Positions 40,891 through 48,182 of a stretch of 64,000 bases of DNA are shown piece by piece. The notes beneath the pieces were generated by a model. That model did not search any database. It had not been told where the DNA came from and worked only from the letters and a program-made list of their open reading frames with translations. The stretch's first letter is position 1; each line of letters begins with the position of its first letter. The translations under genes and the position numbers were made by a program. Source of the stretch: Bradyrhizobium sp. KBS0727 (GTDB lineage Bacteria > Pseudomonadota > Alphaproteobacteria > Rhizobiales > Xanthobacteraceae); the NCBI RefSeq assembly GCF_005937885.2, contig NZ_CP042176.1:4707501-4771500 (forward strand), given 5' to 3'.

Positions 40891-42042
40891 ATGCTGGCGT
40901 CGCAACGCGAACTGTTCGATGTGCCGCGCGACATCTGCTATCTCAACTCGGCCTCCTACAGCCCGTTGCCGCGGCGAACCTTGGAAGCCGGCCGCGCCGC
41001 GGTTGGCCGCAAGGGCAGGCCCTGGACGCTCGACGCTGATTTCGCCCGTGGCCAGCACGAGCGCGCCCGCTCCGCCGCCGCCCGCCTGATCAATGCCGAT
41101 CCCGCCGACATCGCCTTGATCCCCTCGATCAGCTACGGCGTCGCGACATCAGCCAAGCTCGTAACGATCGCCCGTGGCAGCCGCGTCATCGTGCTGGAAA
41201 ACGATCATTCCTCGCCGGTGCTGGAATGGCGTCACCGCGCCGAAGCGCAGGGCTTTAGCGTCGAGACCGTGCGCCAACCCGATGACGGCGACTGGACCGC
41301 GGCGGTTCTCGCGGTCATCGAGCGATCCGGCGCGCCAGCCGTGAGCCTGGCATCGATCTCGTCGGTGCACTGGTCGGACGGCGGGCTGATCGACCTCGAA
41401 CAAGTCAGCGCGGCGCTGCGGCGGCACGGTGCCCTGTTCCTGATCGACGCGACGCAGAGCGCCGGCGTGCTGCCGATGGACGTGAAGCGTCTCGATCCGG
41501 ATTTCGTGCTTTTCCCGACCTACAAATGGCTGATCGGCCCCTACGGCCGCGCCTTTCTCTACGTCGCCAAACGTCACCAGGACGGCATCCCGCTCGAGCA
41601 GACGGCAGCCGCCCGCCGCAACGTGCGCGCCGAGAATGAGGTCTATTTCAGCGACCTTGCCTACATCAGTGACGCCAGGCGTTTCGACATGGGCGAGCGC
41701 GATCATTTCATTTCGCTGGAGATGGCCGCGATCGGCATGGAGATGGTCGCCGAATGGGGCGCGCCGGCGATTGCGCAACGCCTTGCCATGCTGACCGGAC
41801 GGATCGAGGACAGCGTGCGCGGCCTCGGCGCCCGTGTGCTCGAGCGCCGGCTGCGGGCGCCGCATATCCTCTGCCTCGACTTTACGGACGGAATGCCGAA
41901 AGGGCTGGTCGAGGGACTTGCCGACGACGGCGTCTATGTCGCGGCGCGCCTCGGCCGCCTGCGCGTCTCGCCGCACGTCTTCAACGACGAAGCCGACACC
42001 GAGCGTTTCATCGCCGCGTTGACCCGGCGGCTTCTCACCTAG
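40891..42042 (+). CDS. Class V aminotransferase-fold PLP enzyme
   Basis: The 383-residue enzyme has the class V fold. SISYGVATSAKL forms the PLP-phosphate site, VHWSDGGLIDLE and LFLIDATQSAGVLPMDV hold the PLP-ring residues (Asp187), and Lys212 in FPTYKWLIGPYGRAF is the likely PLP lysine. The C-terminal RLGRLRVSPHVFNDEADT is typical of cysteine-desulfurase-like or kynureninase-like members. The active-site cysteine loop of SufS is not evident, so a desulfurase role is not supported. It follows fliP by eight bases but is unlikely to be flagellar. Confidence 0.8.
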   Translation: MLASQRELFDVPRDICYLNSASYSPLPRRTLEAGRAAVGRKGRPWTLDADFARGQHERARSAAARLINADPADIALIPSISYGVATSAKLVTIARGSRVIVLENDHSSPVLEWRHRAEAQGFSVETVRQPDDGDWTAAVLAVIERSGAPAVSLASISSVHWSDGGLIDLEQVSAALRRHGALFLIDATQSAGVLPMDVKRLDPDFVLFPTYKWLIGPYGRAFLYVAKRHQDGIPLEQTAAARRNVRAENEVYFSDLAYISDARRFDMGERDHFISLEMAAIGMEMVAEWGAPAIAQRLAMLTGRIEDSVRGLGARVLERRLRAPHILCLDFTDGMPKGLVEGLADDGVYVAARLGRLRVSPHVFNDEADTERFIAALTRRLLT

Positions 42043-42195
42043 CCCGCCCTGTCACGGCCGCGTGAGCCGGTTTCGTCGGGCCCCGGGCCAAGAAACCGAA
42101 CGGGCGAACGAAGAAACCGTTTTTCCGGTCCGCGAAGACAGCCGGAAATCATGATCTGGCATCCTCCTCGGCGTGATCAACGATGGAGTTCGATC

Positions 42196-42324
42196 ATGCT
42201 GGCCGAAAAATTTTTTCTCATGCTCGAGGCGCTCAAGCGCAGCACCTATCCGGACGGAAGTCCGAGGGTCGTAAGCACCTCGCCGCATGTCCCCGTCACA
42301 TTGCCGAACCGGGCCGCGAAGTAG
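42196..42324 (+). CDS. Short conserved peptide, 42 aa
   Basis: The frame reads MLAEKFFLMLEALKRSTYP, then DGSPRVVSTSPHVPVTLPNR, and ends AAK. I recall near-identical peptides in many Bradyrhizobium genomes, which argues for a real gene, but this was not searched. It is too short to show domains. The first half is an amphipathic helix and the second half is extended. The function is unknown. Confidence 0.6.
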   Translation: MLAEKFFLMLEALKRSTYPDGSPRVVSTSPHVPVTLPNRAAK

Positions 42325-42331
42325 CCTCGCC

Positions 42332-42730
42332 TCACCGGTGTGCAACCGCGGTTTCGGAACCGATGTCGGCTGCCTTTGGCGCCAGCGAGCCGTGGGCCGC
42401 GATCACCATCAGGGCGCCGGCGATCGCGAGGTCCTTGATGAACAGCGTTCGCTCGGCCTTGTCGGCCAGGTTGAGGTGAAACCCGAACGCGGTAGCAACG
42501 CAAAACAACGCCAGCGCCCCGGCCGAGAACGGCAGCCGCCAGCCGAGCAGAAGTGCCACGCCCGCGCCCAGTTCCAGCAGGATCACCAGCGGCAGCAGCA
42601 GCCCCGGAATGCGGTGCGCGGCCATATGGTCGAGGAACGGCTGCGGGCCGGCGATCTTCGCCGCACCAGCGAGAATGAACAGCAGCGCCAGCAGGCTGCG
42701 TCCGGCGATGGTCACGATGGTGGCACTCAT
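42332..42730 (-). CDS. DoxX-family membrane protein
   Basis: The 132-residue protein has four membrane helices and the DoxX pattern GRSLLALLFILAGAAKIAGP, LLPLVILLELGAGVALLLGW and the last helix near LFIKDLAIAGALMVI. DoxX-like proteins are membrane subunits linked to redox stress or thiosulfate:quinone transfer in some bacteria. It is the second gene of a two-gene unit with the membrane protein upstream, under a TetR regulator. Confidence 0.85.
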   Translation of the reverse strand: MSATIVTIAGRSLLALLFILAGAAKIAGPQPFLDHMAAHRIPGLLLPLVILLELGAGVALLLGWRLPFSAGALALFCVATAFGFHLNLADKAERTLFIKDLAIAGALMVIAAHGSLAPKAADIGSETAVAHR

Positions 42731-42757
42731 GGAGTTTCTCCCCTGGATGACCGGGTT

Positions 42758-43432
42758 CTAGTTTCCGGCTGGCGCTGACTTGTTGGTTTGCGAAAAGAAC
42801 AGGATCGCCGACAGGATGAAGGCGACCACGAAGAAGATCGTTCGCCCGAGCACCAGCGCCTTGGCCTGCTCGACCGGCATCACCGAAATCAGCACCCCGC
42901 AGGGAATGTAGGCCCACAGCGCGATCGCGATGGCGCGGCCGAGTTTTCCGAATTGCAGGAAGCCGAACGAGAACAGCAGGACGCCGAGATAGCTGGCGTG
43001 AAACTTGATGGCGGAGGCGATCATCTGCAGCTCGCCTTCGGCGGCCGACAGCGGCAATCCCTCCTCTATCGAATGAACCATGGTCATGATGTGATGGTTC
43101 TCGAACGAATCGAGCAGCACCGTCAGCATCAGCGCGGCAAGCGCGACACCGAGCAGGCGCGGGTCCAGCATGCCGCGCAGCCGGGCGGCCAGCACCACGA
43201 AGAACGCCCCGTAGAAAACCATGAAGAGATTGTCGAGGCCGAGATTGAGCCGGAGCCCGAATGCCGCGAGCGGGGCTGCCAGATGCGCGCTGTAGGCCTC
43301 GGCGGTGCGCGCCGACTGGAAGAAATCCTGCGAACTGCGCGTGGCGAGGATGCCGGCCACCATGAAGGCGACGGTCAGCGCGGCAAGCGCCGCCAGGATG
43401 GCCAGTGTCCGGTCCAGCGCACGGGTCTCCAT
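42758..43432 (-). CDS. Multi-spanning membrane protein, 224 aa
   Basis: At least six hydrophobic segments are visible (LAILAALAALTVAFMVAGIL, LFMVFYGAFFVVLAARLRGM, LGVALAALMLTVLLDSFENH, IAIALWAYIPCGVLISVMPV, TIFFVVAFILSAILFF). His-rich FENHHIMTMVHS sits near the middle. It resembles unnamed rhizobial membrane proteins. It is divergent from the TetR gene at 43524 and 27 bases ahead of doxX, so the two form one operon. Confidence 0.75.
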   Translation of the reverse strand: METRALDRTLAILAALAALTVAFMVAGILATRSSQDFFQSARTAEAYSAHLAAPLAAFGLRLNLGLDNLFMVFYGAFFVVLAARLRGMLDPRLLGVALAALMLTVLLDSFENHHIMTMVHSIEEGLPLSAAEGELQMIASAIKFHASYLGVLLFSFGFLQFGKLGRAIAIALWAYIPCGVLISVMPVEQAKALVLGRTIFFVVAFILSAILFFSQTNKSAPAGN

Positions 43433-43465
43433 GATATGTGTCCTTTTCCTGCTGCCCTCCCATTA

Positions 43466-43485
43466 CAGATATCATATGATATCTG
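43466..43485. promoter_or_regulatory. Perfect 20-bp palindrome, probable TetR operator
   Basis: CAGATATCATATGATATCTG is a perfect inverted repeat in the 91-bp divergent gap between the membrane-protein gene and the TetR gene, with a weak related half-site near 43487-43500. Its position fits a site where one dimer would block both promoters. Confidence 0.75.
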
Positions 43486-43523
43486 AATATCAACTGTTAT
43501 CTCAAATTCGGGAACGTCCGCCC

Positions 43524-44192
43524 ATGCCGAGGTTGAATCGCGAGGAAAGTCAGGCCCGTACCCGGGAGCTCTTGATCGCGGCCGCGCGCAGCGAGATCGT
43601 CAAAAAGGGTTTTGCCCTCGCCTCGGTGCGCGACATCGCCGACGCGGCGGGGTTTTCGCAGGGCGCGTTCTATTCGAACTTTCCCGACAAGGAGGCGATC
43701 CTGCTCGAACTGGTGCAGCGGCACCAAAGCGAAGAACGCGCCAGGATCGAAGCGGCGCTGAACAGCGCGGAAGGCGACGCCGCCTCCGCCATGGCGGGCA
43801 TCGAGAAATGGTCGGCCACCGTCAATTCCGATCCCGGCTTTGCCGTGCTCGCCATCGAGCTGCAGCTCCAGGCGCTGCGCAGCCCGGGCTTCGCGGCAAC
43901 CTATAACGAGCTGAACCGCAAGCACCGCCGCGCTTTGGGCGGCTTCGTCACCGCGCTGTTCGAACTGTTCGGCAAGGCGGTGCCGGGAGAACCTGCGGAA
44001 ATCGCCGCGAGCTTCATCGCGCTCGGCCGCGGCCTGGCGCTGCTGTCTGCGGATGTCGAGGCGCGGCGAAGCGGCCAGATCATCATGACCTTCCTGAAGG
44101 CGCTGATCGCATCGGCGCCAACGGCCGCCGGGGCCTCCTCCGCCACGCCGAAGCCGGCGTCAAAACCCAGATCCGCGGCAAAGCGAGTCTGA
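43524..44192 (+). CDS. TetR-family regulator
   Basis: The 222-residue regulator has an N-terminal helix-turn-helix (about 12-60: RTRELLIAAARSEIVKKGFA, RDIADAAGFSQGAFYSNFPD). A TetR ligand domain follows (about 65-195), containing FAVLAIELQLQALRSPGFAA. The last 25 residues are a Ser/Ala/Lys/Pro tail. It is divergent from the membrane-protein/doxX operon with a perfect palindrome between, so it probably represses that operon and itself. The inducer is unknown. Confidence 0.88.
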   Translation: MPRLNREESQARTRELLIAAARSEIVKKGFALASVRDIADAAGFSQGAFYSNFPDKEAILLELVQRHQSEERARIEAALNSAEGDAASAMAGIEKWSATVNSDPGFAVLAIELQLQALRSPGFAATYNELNRKHRRALGGFVTALFELFGKAVPGEPAEIAASFIALGRGLALLSADVEARRSGQIIMTFLKALIASAPTAAGASSATPKPASKPRSAAKRV

Positions 44193-44209
44193 AGATCACA
44201 TCTTTCCCC

Positions 44210-44235
44210 GGAACTAATCCGGCGCGCCCCGAGTT
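44210..44235 (+). promoter_or_regulatory. Possible general-stress (EcfG-type) promoter
   Basis: GGAAC at 44210-44214 is followed after 17 bases by AGTT (44232-44235). The alphaproteobacterial EcfG consensus is GGAAC, 16-17 bases, CGTT. It lies 32 bases ahead of the CusF-like start. The match is imperfect at the -10. Confidence 0.3.
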
Positions 44236-44266
44236 GTCGTAAATACCTCAACGCCGGGAGTGCGCC

Positions 44267-44563
44267 ATGAAACGTGTGAACCTCATGATCGCCGGTACTG
44301 CGGCCCTCACCGTCATCAGCTCAGTGGCGCTTGCCCAGCAAACGCAGACGGGAACCGTGACCAGGATCGATCGCATCAACGGCACTGTCGCAATTCAGCA
44401 GGCCCAAAGCGGCACCACCGGTGCAGCGGGCGGCAGCGCGGCGGAAGAATTCAAGGTTCAGAATGGCGCGTCGCTGGACGCCGTGCATGCCGGCGACAAG
44501 GTCAACTTTTCCACGACCGGGGCCGGTGGGACCAAAACCATCACCAAGCTCGAGCGGCAGTGA
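44267..44563 (+). CDS. CusF-like periplasmic protein
   Basis: The 98-residue protein has a signal peptide (LMIAGTAALTVISSVALAQ) and a small barrel: QTGTVTRIDRINGTVAIQQ, EEFKVQNGASLDAVHAGDKV and GGTKTITKLER. This is the fold of CusF-like copper/silver-binding and related OB-fold proteins. The CusF metal residues (Trp with Met-x-Met) are missing, so copper binding is doubtful. It is a single gene followed by a palindromic repeat. Confidence 0.6.
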   Translation: MKRVNLMIAGTAALTVISSVALAQQTQTGTVTRIDRINGTVAIQQAQSGTTGAAGGSAAEEFKVQNGASLDAVHAGDKVNFSTTGAGGTKTITKLERQ

Positions 44564-44589
44564 CGCCGATTGGCGCGGGCAATCGTTTT

Positions 44590-44718
44590 CCGTCATGGCC
44601 GGGCACAGCCGTCCAAAGGACGGCGTCGCTTCCGCTCGCCTATGCCCAGCCATCCACGCCTTCTCTTGCTCCGCAGCTACAAAGACGTGGATGCCCGGCA
44701 CAAGGCCGGGCATGACGG
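44590..44718. repeat. Interspersed palindromic repeat, family F
   Basis: It begins CCGTCATGGCCGGGC and ends GCCGGGCATGACGG, with an inner stem around CCATCCACG and CGTGGATG. It lies between convergent genes. Confidence 0.75.
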
Positions 44719-44747
44719 AGCAAAGGCAAAAAGCCTGATCTTGTTGA

Positions 44748-45023
44748 TCAACGCGACGGCGCCCGTTCGAGCGACGCGCGGATTTCGGCGAGTGCCTCGT
44801 CGTAATATTCGTGCAGCTTCTGGAACCGCTGCTGCTGAGCCCGGAGCCTGTTGACGCGGATCTCAGGCTCGTCGCGGTCGTCATCGAACTGTTCGGCAGG
44901 TGAAGGACGGGATGCCGCGGCCTTCTTCGATCCCTTGTTCGCTTCCTTGTTCGTCTCGTTGGCAATCGTCAATGCAGCACGTCTCGATTTTGTCACGACC
45001 GTCGGTAGAAACCATATTCGCAC
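44748..45023 (-). CDS. Hypothetical charged helical protein, 91 aa
   Basis: The product is basic and then acidic (RRAALTIANETNKEANKGSK, EQFDDDRDEPEIRVNRLRAQ) and ends in a helix (FQKLHEYYDEALAEIRASLE). It has no membrane segment. A GAGG site precedes the ATG at 45023; a GTG at 44996 is the alternative start. No family was recognised. It may be a small regulatory or DNA-binding protein. Confidence 0.5.
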   Translation of the reverse strand: MRIWFLPTVVTKSRRAALTIANETNKEANKGSKKAAASRPSPAEQFDDDRDEPEIRVNRLRAQQQRFQKLHEYYDEALAEIRASLERAPSR

Positions 45024-45302
45024 GCCTCACAAATTCACAAATGAGGATCCGGCCTGGATTTGAATCCTGTCGGCCTTTCCTCGGATAGCGCGCTGGCGTT
45101 TTGACCTTGAGCCGCACAGTGTGTTGCGAACATGCCCGCGGCCGGCCGATTTGGTGGCGAAACATGGCGCAGGCCATGGCGCAATTAGAGCGGCGCGGCG
45201 GCGGCACCTCGTAGTCCTACGGACTATTCCTTCATGATTAAGATGCAATCGAATCTCATCGTCGCCGACGCGTTCCGTTGTTAGCGTCAGTGATTCGGCA
45301 TC

Positions 45303-45497
45303 ATGCCCCGACTGCTCAAAGAAAATGACCTGTCGCCGCGCTGCGAAACCTGCGGATGCGATACCGCCCGATTGGGAAAGCTGCCCCGGGTAGGATTGCG
45401 CCCTCTCGTCCATGTCTACAAATGCAAAGCCTGCAACCAGATCATGTCGGTCGAACCGGAACAGCAGGACAATCCGGTTTCGCTGGCACCGAGGTAG
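45303..45497 (+). CDS. Small zinc-ribbon-like protein, 64 aa
   Basis: Two cysteine pairs are visible, CETCGC near residue 14 and YKCKACN near residue 40, with a basic LPRVGLRPLVHV stretch between. This is a zinc-ribbon pattern. The 279 bases upstream (45024-45302) hold no gene but include a short inverted repeat at 45212-45226. The function is unknown; nucleic-acid binding is possible. Confidence 0.6.
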   Translation: MPRLLKENDLSPRCETCGCDTARLGKLPRVGLRPLVHVYKCKACNQIMSVEPEQQDNPVSLAPR

Positions 45498-45726
45498 CGC
45501 GCGGGCCGCACGCCAGGCGGTAGCCGACCAGGCACAGCGTCGCGACGCCATCGGCGAGAGCGGAACAAGCGCACGAAGGCGGTTGTTCCACGGTGGCATT
45601 TTTCACCCAGTGTTATCTACCTCACGGATGCACCTCCATCATCGGACTAGCGTGGCGTGTGTGGACGGATTGACCGTCCATCGCGAAATATCGCTCAACG
45701 CTTGTGTGATGCTTGGAGGAAGACAG

Positions 45727-47055
45727 ATGTCCAGCCAGGATCTCCTAAACGCCAATCAGGCCACGACCGTCCGCAAGGACGGCAGCGTGGAATTCGTAGC
45801 GCACAACGCCTCGATCCAGCCCGGTCGGCACACGTTCGCCGACTACGACGAGTTCAATGCCTACCTCGGCAAGACTCTCGGCGGGCATCCGGACGGCAAA
45901 GGCATGCGCGGGTCGATCTCCCGCAAAGGCATGTACTCACGCAATGCCGGCAACAGTATCCGGCAAGTCACGTTCGGCGATCCCGTGCTCGACACCATTT
46001 CGTCGGCCACCGGCTCGGTCGTCATCGGCGGCAAGACCATCGACCTTCGCGAGGGCGGCGCGTCGCCACAGGGCCCGAACGGCACCGGCGGCGGTGTGGT
46101 CGTCTTTGACGCGCCGTACCTGAAGTTCAAGGGCATCGTGAACGGCGCCGAGCGGTGGGCGTCGGACGACGGCGCGATGGTGGAGTACCGCATCGGCAGC
46201 GGCCGGCTGAACTTCCACGCCTGGAAGAAGAGCACGTTTTATCAATATTGGTCGATGGGCGCAGAGATCAGTGTCTATGACACCAATGCCAAATTCGACG
46301 CCGCCGACATCGTCTCCAACTACTACATGACGGTGAACACGCCCTGCCAGATCGTGAAGGTCGGCCACGACTCCGACCGCCACGACACCTATGTCGACCA
46401 GTACGAATGGGGCTGGAACTCGCAACAGCCGGAGAGGGTCGCGGCGTTATGCCGGGCGCAGTGGCATAACGCGCGCTTTGCCGACCTCGTGACGGCGGGG
46501 GACGGCTGCACCAACTTCAAGAACGACCAGTGGCCGACCGGATTCCCGCCGGACTGGAACGCAATCCACACGGTGGTGAACCTGAACGGCAACTGGACCG
46601 ATGGCAGTCCGCGCAGCGCCGCCATCGCGGTGGATTTTTCAAACCTCACGCTTGATATGTCGGCCTTCAGTCGCCCGACCGCGCACGGCACCATTGTCAA
46701 CGGCTCCTCGATCAAGGTGACCTTTCCGGACGACAGGACCTATACCGGCGAGCTTCAGGCGCCGAACAAGATCATCTGGTCCAACGGTTCAACCTGGACC
46801 AAGATCATCAACACCGTGTTCGATCTGAATGGCAGCTGGACCGACGGAAGCGCGCGGTCGGCGGTGATCTACGAAGGCCCCTCCTCGATCAGGATCGATA
46901 TGTCCGATTACGATCGGCCTGACGCCCACGGGTCGATCGTCGACGCCTCCGACATCAAGATCACCTTCCCCGACGACACGACCTATACCGCCCAGGTTCA
47001 GTCGCCGAACAAGATCAGGTGGTCCAACGGTTCGGTCTGGACCAAGAAGCCCTGA
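45727..47055 (+). CDS. Protein with two C-terminal tandem beta repeats, 442 aa
   Basis: GGAGGA lies seven bases before the ATG. The N-terminal 285 residues are an unrecognised domain (TFADYDEFNAYLGKTLGGHP, VVIGGKTIDLREGGASPQGP, YWSMGAEISVYDTNAKFDAA) with a Trp-rich end (YVDQYEWGWNSQQPERV). The last 155 residues are two copies of a 75-residue unit: LNGNWTDGSPRSAAI to WSNGSTWTK and LNGSWTDGSARSAVI to WSNGSVWTK. Each copy has SIKVTFPDDRTYT or DIKITFPDDTTYT in the middle. Such repeats look like carbohydrate- or surface-binding beta units. No signal peptide is seen. A hairpin follows the stop. Confidence 0.6.
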   Translation: MSSQDLLNANQATTVRKDGSVEFVAHNASIQPGRHTFADYDEFNAYLGKTLGGHPDGKGMRGSISRKGMYSRNAGNSIRQVTFGDPVLDTISSATGSVVIGGKTIDLREGGASPQGPNGTGGGVVVFDAPYLKFKGIVNGAERWASDDGAMVEYRIGSGRLNFHAWKKSTFYQYWSMGAEISVYDTNAKFDAADIVSNYYMTVNTPCQIVKVGHDSDRHDTYVDQYEWGWNSQQPERVAALCRAQWHNARFADLVTAGDGCTNFKNDQWPTGFPPDWNAIHTVVNLNGNWTDGSPRSAAIAVDFSNLTLDMSAFSRPTAHGTIVNGSSIKVTFPDDRTYTGELQAPNKIIWSNGSTWTKIINTVFDLNGSWTDGSARSAVIYEGPSSIRIDMSDYDRPDAHGSIVDASDIKITFPDDTTYTAQVQSPNKIRWSNGSVWTKKP

Positions 47056-47130
47056 CCGCTAGACGACGCCTGACGTCGCGCAGCTTCAACCGGATCGCGG
47101 CCCGGCTGCGCGAAGCACCATCAGGGAACC

Positions 47131-47162
47131 AGGAGGCGGCTCGCAACAGGCGGTCGCCTCCT
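47131..47162 (+). terminator. Hairpin after the tandem-repeat protein
   Basis: AGGAGGCG at 47131-47138 pairs perfectly with CGCCTCCT at 47155-47162 over eight bases. A T-tract is lacking, so it may be a weak terminator. Confidence 0.4.
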
Positions 47163-47240
47163 CGTCTTCATGCGCGCAGTGACGCACAGGCAAACCGCGC
47201 GCTTGTCGAGTAGGACGGCGAAAGTCCGCCGGCCCGGCCC

Positions 47241-47474
47241 TCACCCCACGTCGTATTGCTTGCTGAGGTGGTCGCCGACCTGGACCAGCATTGCGACGCA
47301 TTCGGGATAGCCGGGCTTTGCGGCCGTGGCGGCATCGGCACCGGCGCGGAATTCCCAGCTATCGCCGTCGCGGATCACCGAGATTTCGATACCGTCGGGA
47401 CAGTCGGCATGGACCTTGAGTTCGGCCCGCGCCATCGCGATCAATTCGGCCTCAGACTTGACGGGCTTGCTCAT
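47241..47474 (-). CDS. Hypothetical small protein, 77 aa
   Basis: The product (MSKPVKSEAELIAMARAELK, then DCPDGIEISVIRDGDSWEFR and a C-terminal CVAMLVQVGDHLSKQYDV helix) is a compact alpha-beta protein without a membrane segment. From memory, similar proteins are frequent in Bradyrhizobium. The start at 47474 was chosen because the 20 residues further upstream are encoded by a palindromic repeat. Confidence 0.6.
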   Translation of the reverse strand: MSKPVKSEAELIAMARAELKVHADCPDGIEISVIRDGDSWEFRAGADAATAAKPGYPECVAMLVQVGDHLSKQYDVG

Positions 47475-47503
47475 GACGACGGTTTCCCCCGGGATTTCTT
47501 TGG

Positions 47504-47556
47504 CTTGACGCGTTTTCTTCACGCGAACCGGCATCGACTTCGCGTGAAAACGCTAT
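47504..47556. repeat. Interspersed palindromic repeat, family A, copy 4 (inverted)
   Basis: Read on the minus strand this copy starts ATAGCGTTTTCACGCGAAGT and ends GAAGAAAACGCGTCAA, matching 869-919. It lies just upstream of the 77-residue gene. Confidence 0.75.
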
Positions 47557-47679
47557 GGTTGCCCTAGGTTGCCGTTTCGGCCGGCATCTGTCGAGGGGAC
47601 AAAGGCAGCGCCACCATGTCGCGCCGGGCGGTCACGGTGCGCGTCCCGCCAGGGAACGACTGACCTGCGTCGCTTTCGG

Positions 47680-47961
47680 CTATCTGCGGATATGCTTGGT
47701 GAATATGCGAACGACATACCCCCTGACGCGCGGCGCTTCGTCGAATATATCGGACGCAATGCGCTCGACGGCATCCCTCAGGGCCAAAAACTGCGCCTGC
47801 CTGGCAATGCTCTCCGTGCCCTTGACGCCGGCCAGTTCGTCCATCGCGGCGTCGCTGATCTGGCACTCGACGGTCTCGCCGTTGTTCTCGTTCAGCATCG
47901 AGAACTTGAACGCCAGCCGTTCGTCATCGTATCCCACGATCTTGTTACGAATCAGCGGCAT
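47680..47961 (-). CDS. DUF1488-domain protein, 93 aa
   Basis: The product has the DUF1488 pattern: DERLAFKFSMLNENNGETVE, CQISDAAMDELAGV and a long C-terminal helix (LRDAVERIASDIFDEAPRVR). The family is a small cytoplasmic protein of unknown role. The 221 bases upstream (47962-48182) contain no recognisable gene. Confidence 0.75.
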   Translation of the reverse strand: MPLIRNKIVGYDDERLAFKFSMLNENNGETVECQISDAAMDELAGVKGTESIARQAQFLALRDAVERIASDIFDEAPRVRGYVVRIFTKHIRR

Positions 47962-48182
47962 CGGTCGACAAGCTCACATGCGGCTGGAAAACAGCCACCC
48001 CCGTTCCGCTATACCACAACGCGCGTATTCGCCTACCCGGACGCGGATCGATCGGACGGCAGCCGCTTCGGCACCAAGGGACAACTGGCACTTCCAAGAT
48101 TACCGCTGACCGGACATACCGCGGAAATAGCAAATCGACGCAAATGACCGGGAACGGGACATCCGGCCTCCGTCGGCGACCA

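Noticed and set aside
40891..42042. Class V aminotransferase taken as a SufS-type cysteine desulfurase
   Set aside because: The catalytic cysteine loop near the C-terminus was not evident and no suf gene is nearby, so only the fold is named.
45040..45075. GGATTTGAATCC, reminiscent of a tRNA T-arm
   Set aside because: No acceptor stem, D-arm or anticodon arm could be built around it on either strand.
45560..45595. A GGAAC/GGTT pair ahead of the tandem-repeat protein as an EcfG promoter
   Set aside because: The spacer is 14-15 bases, shorter than the 16-17 of the consensus.
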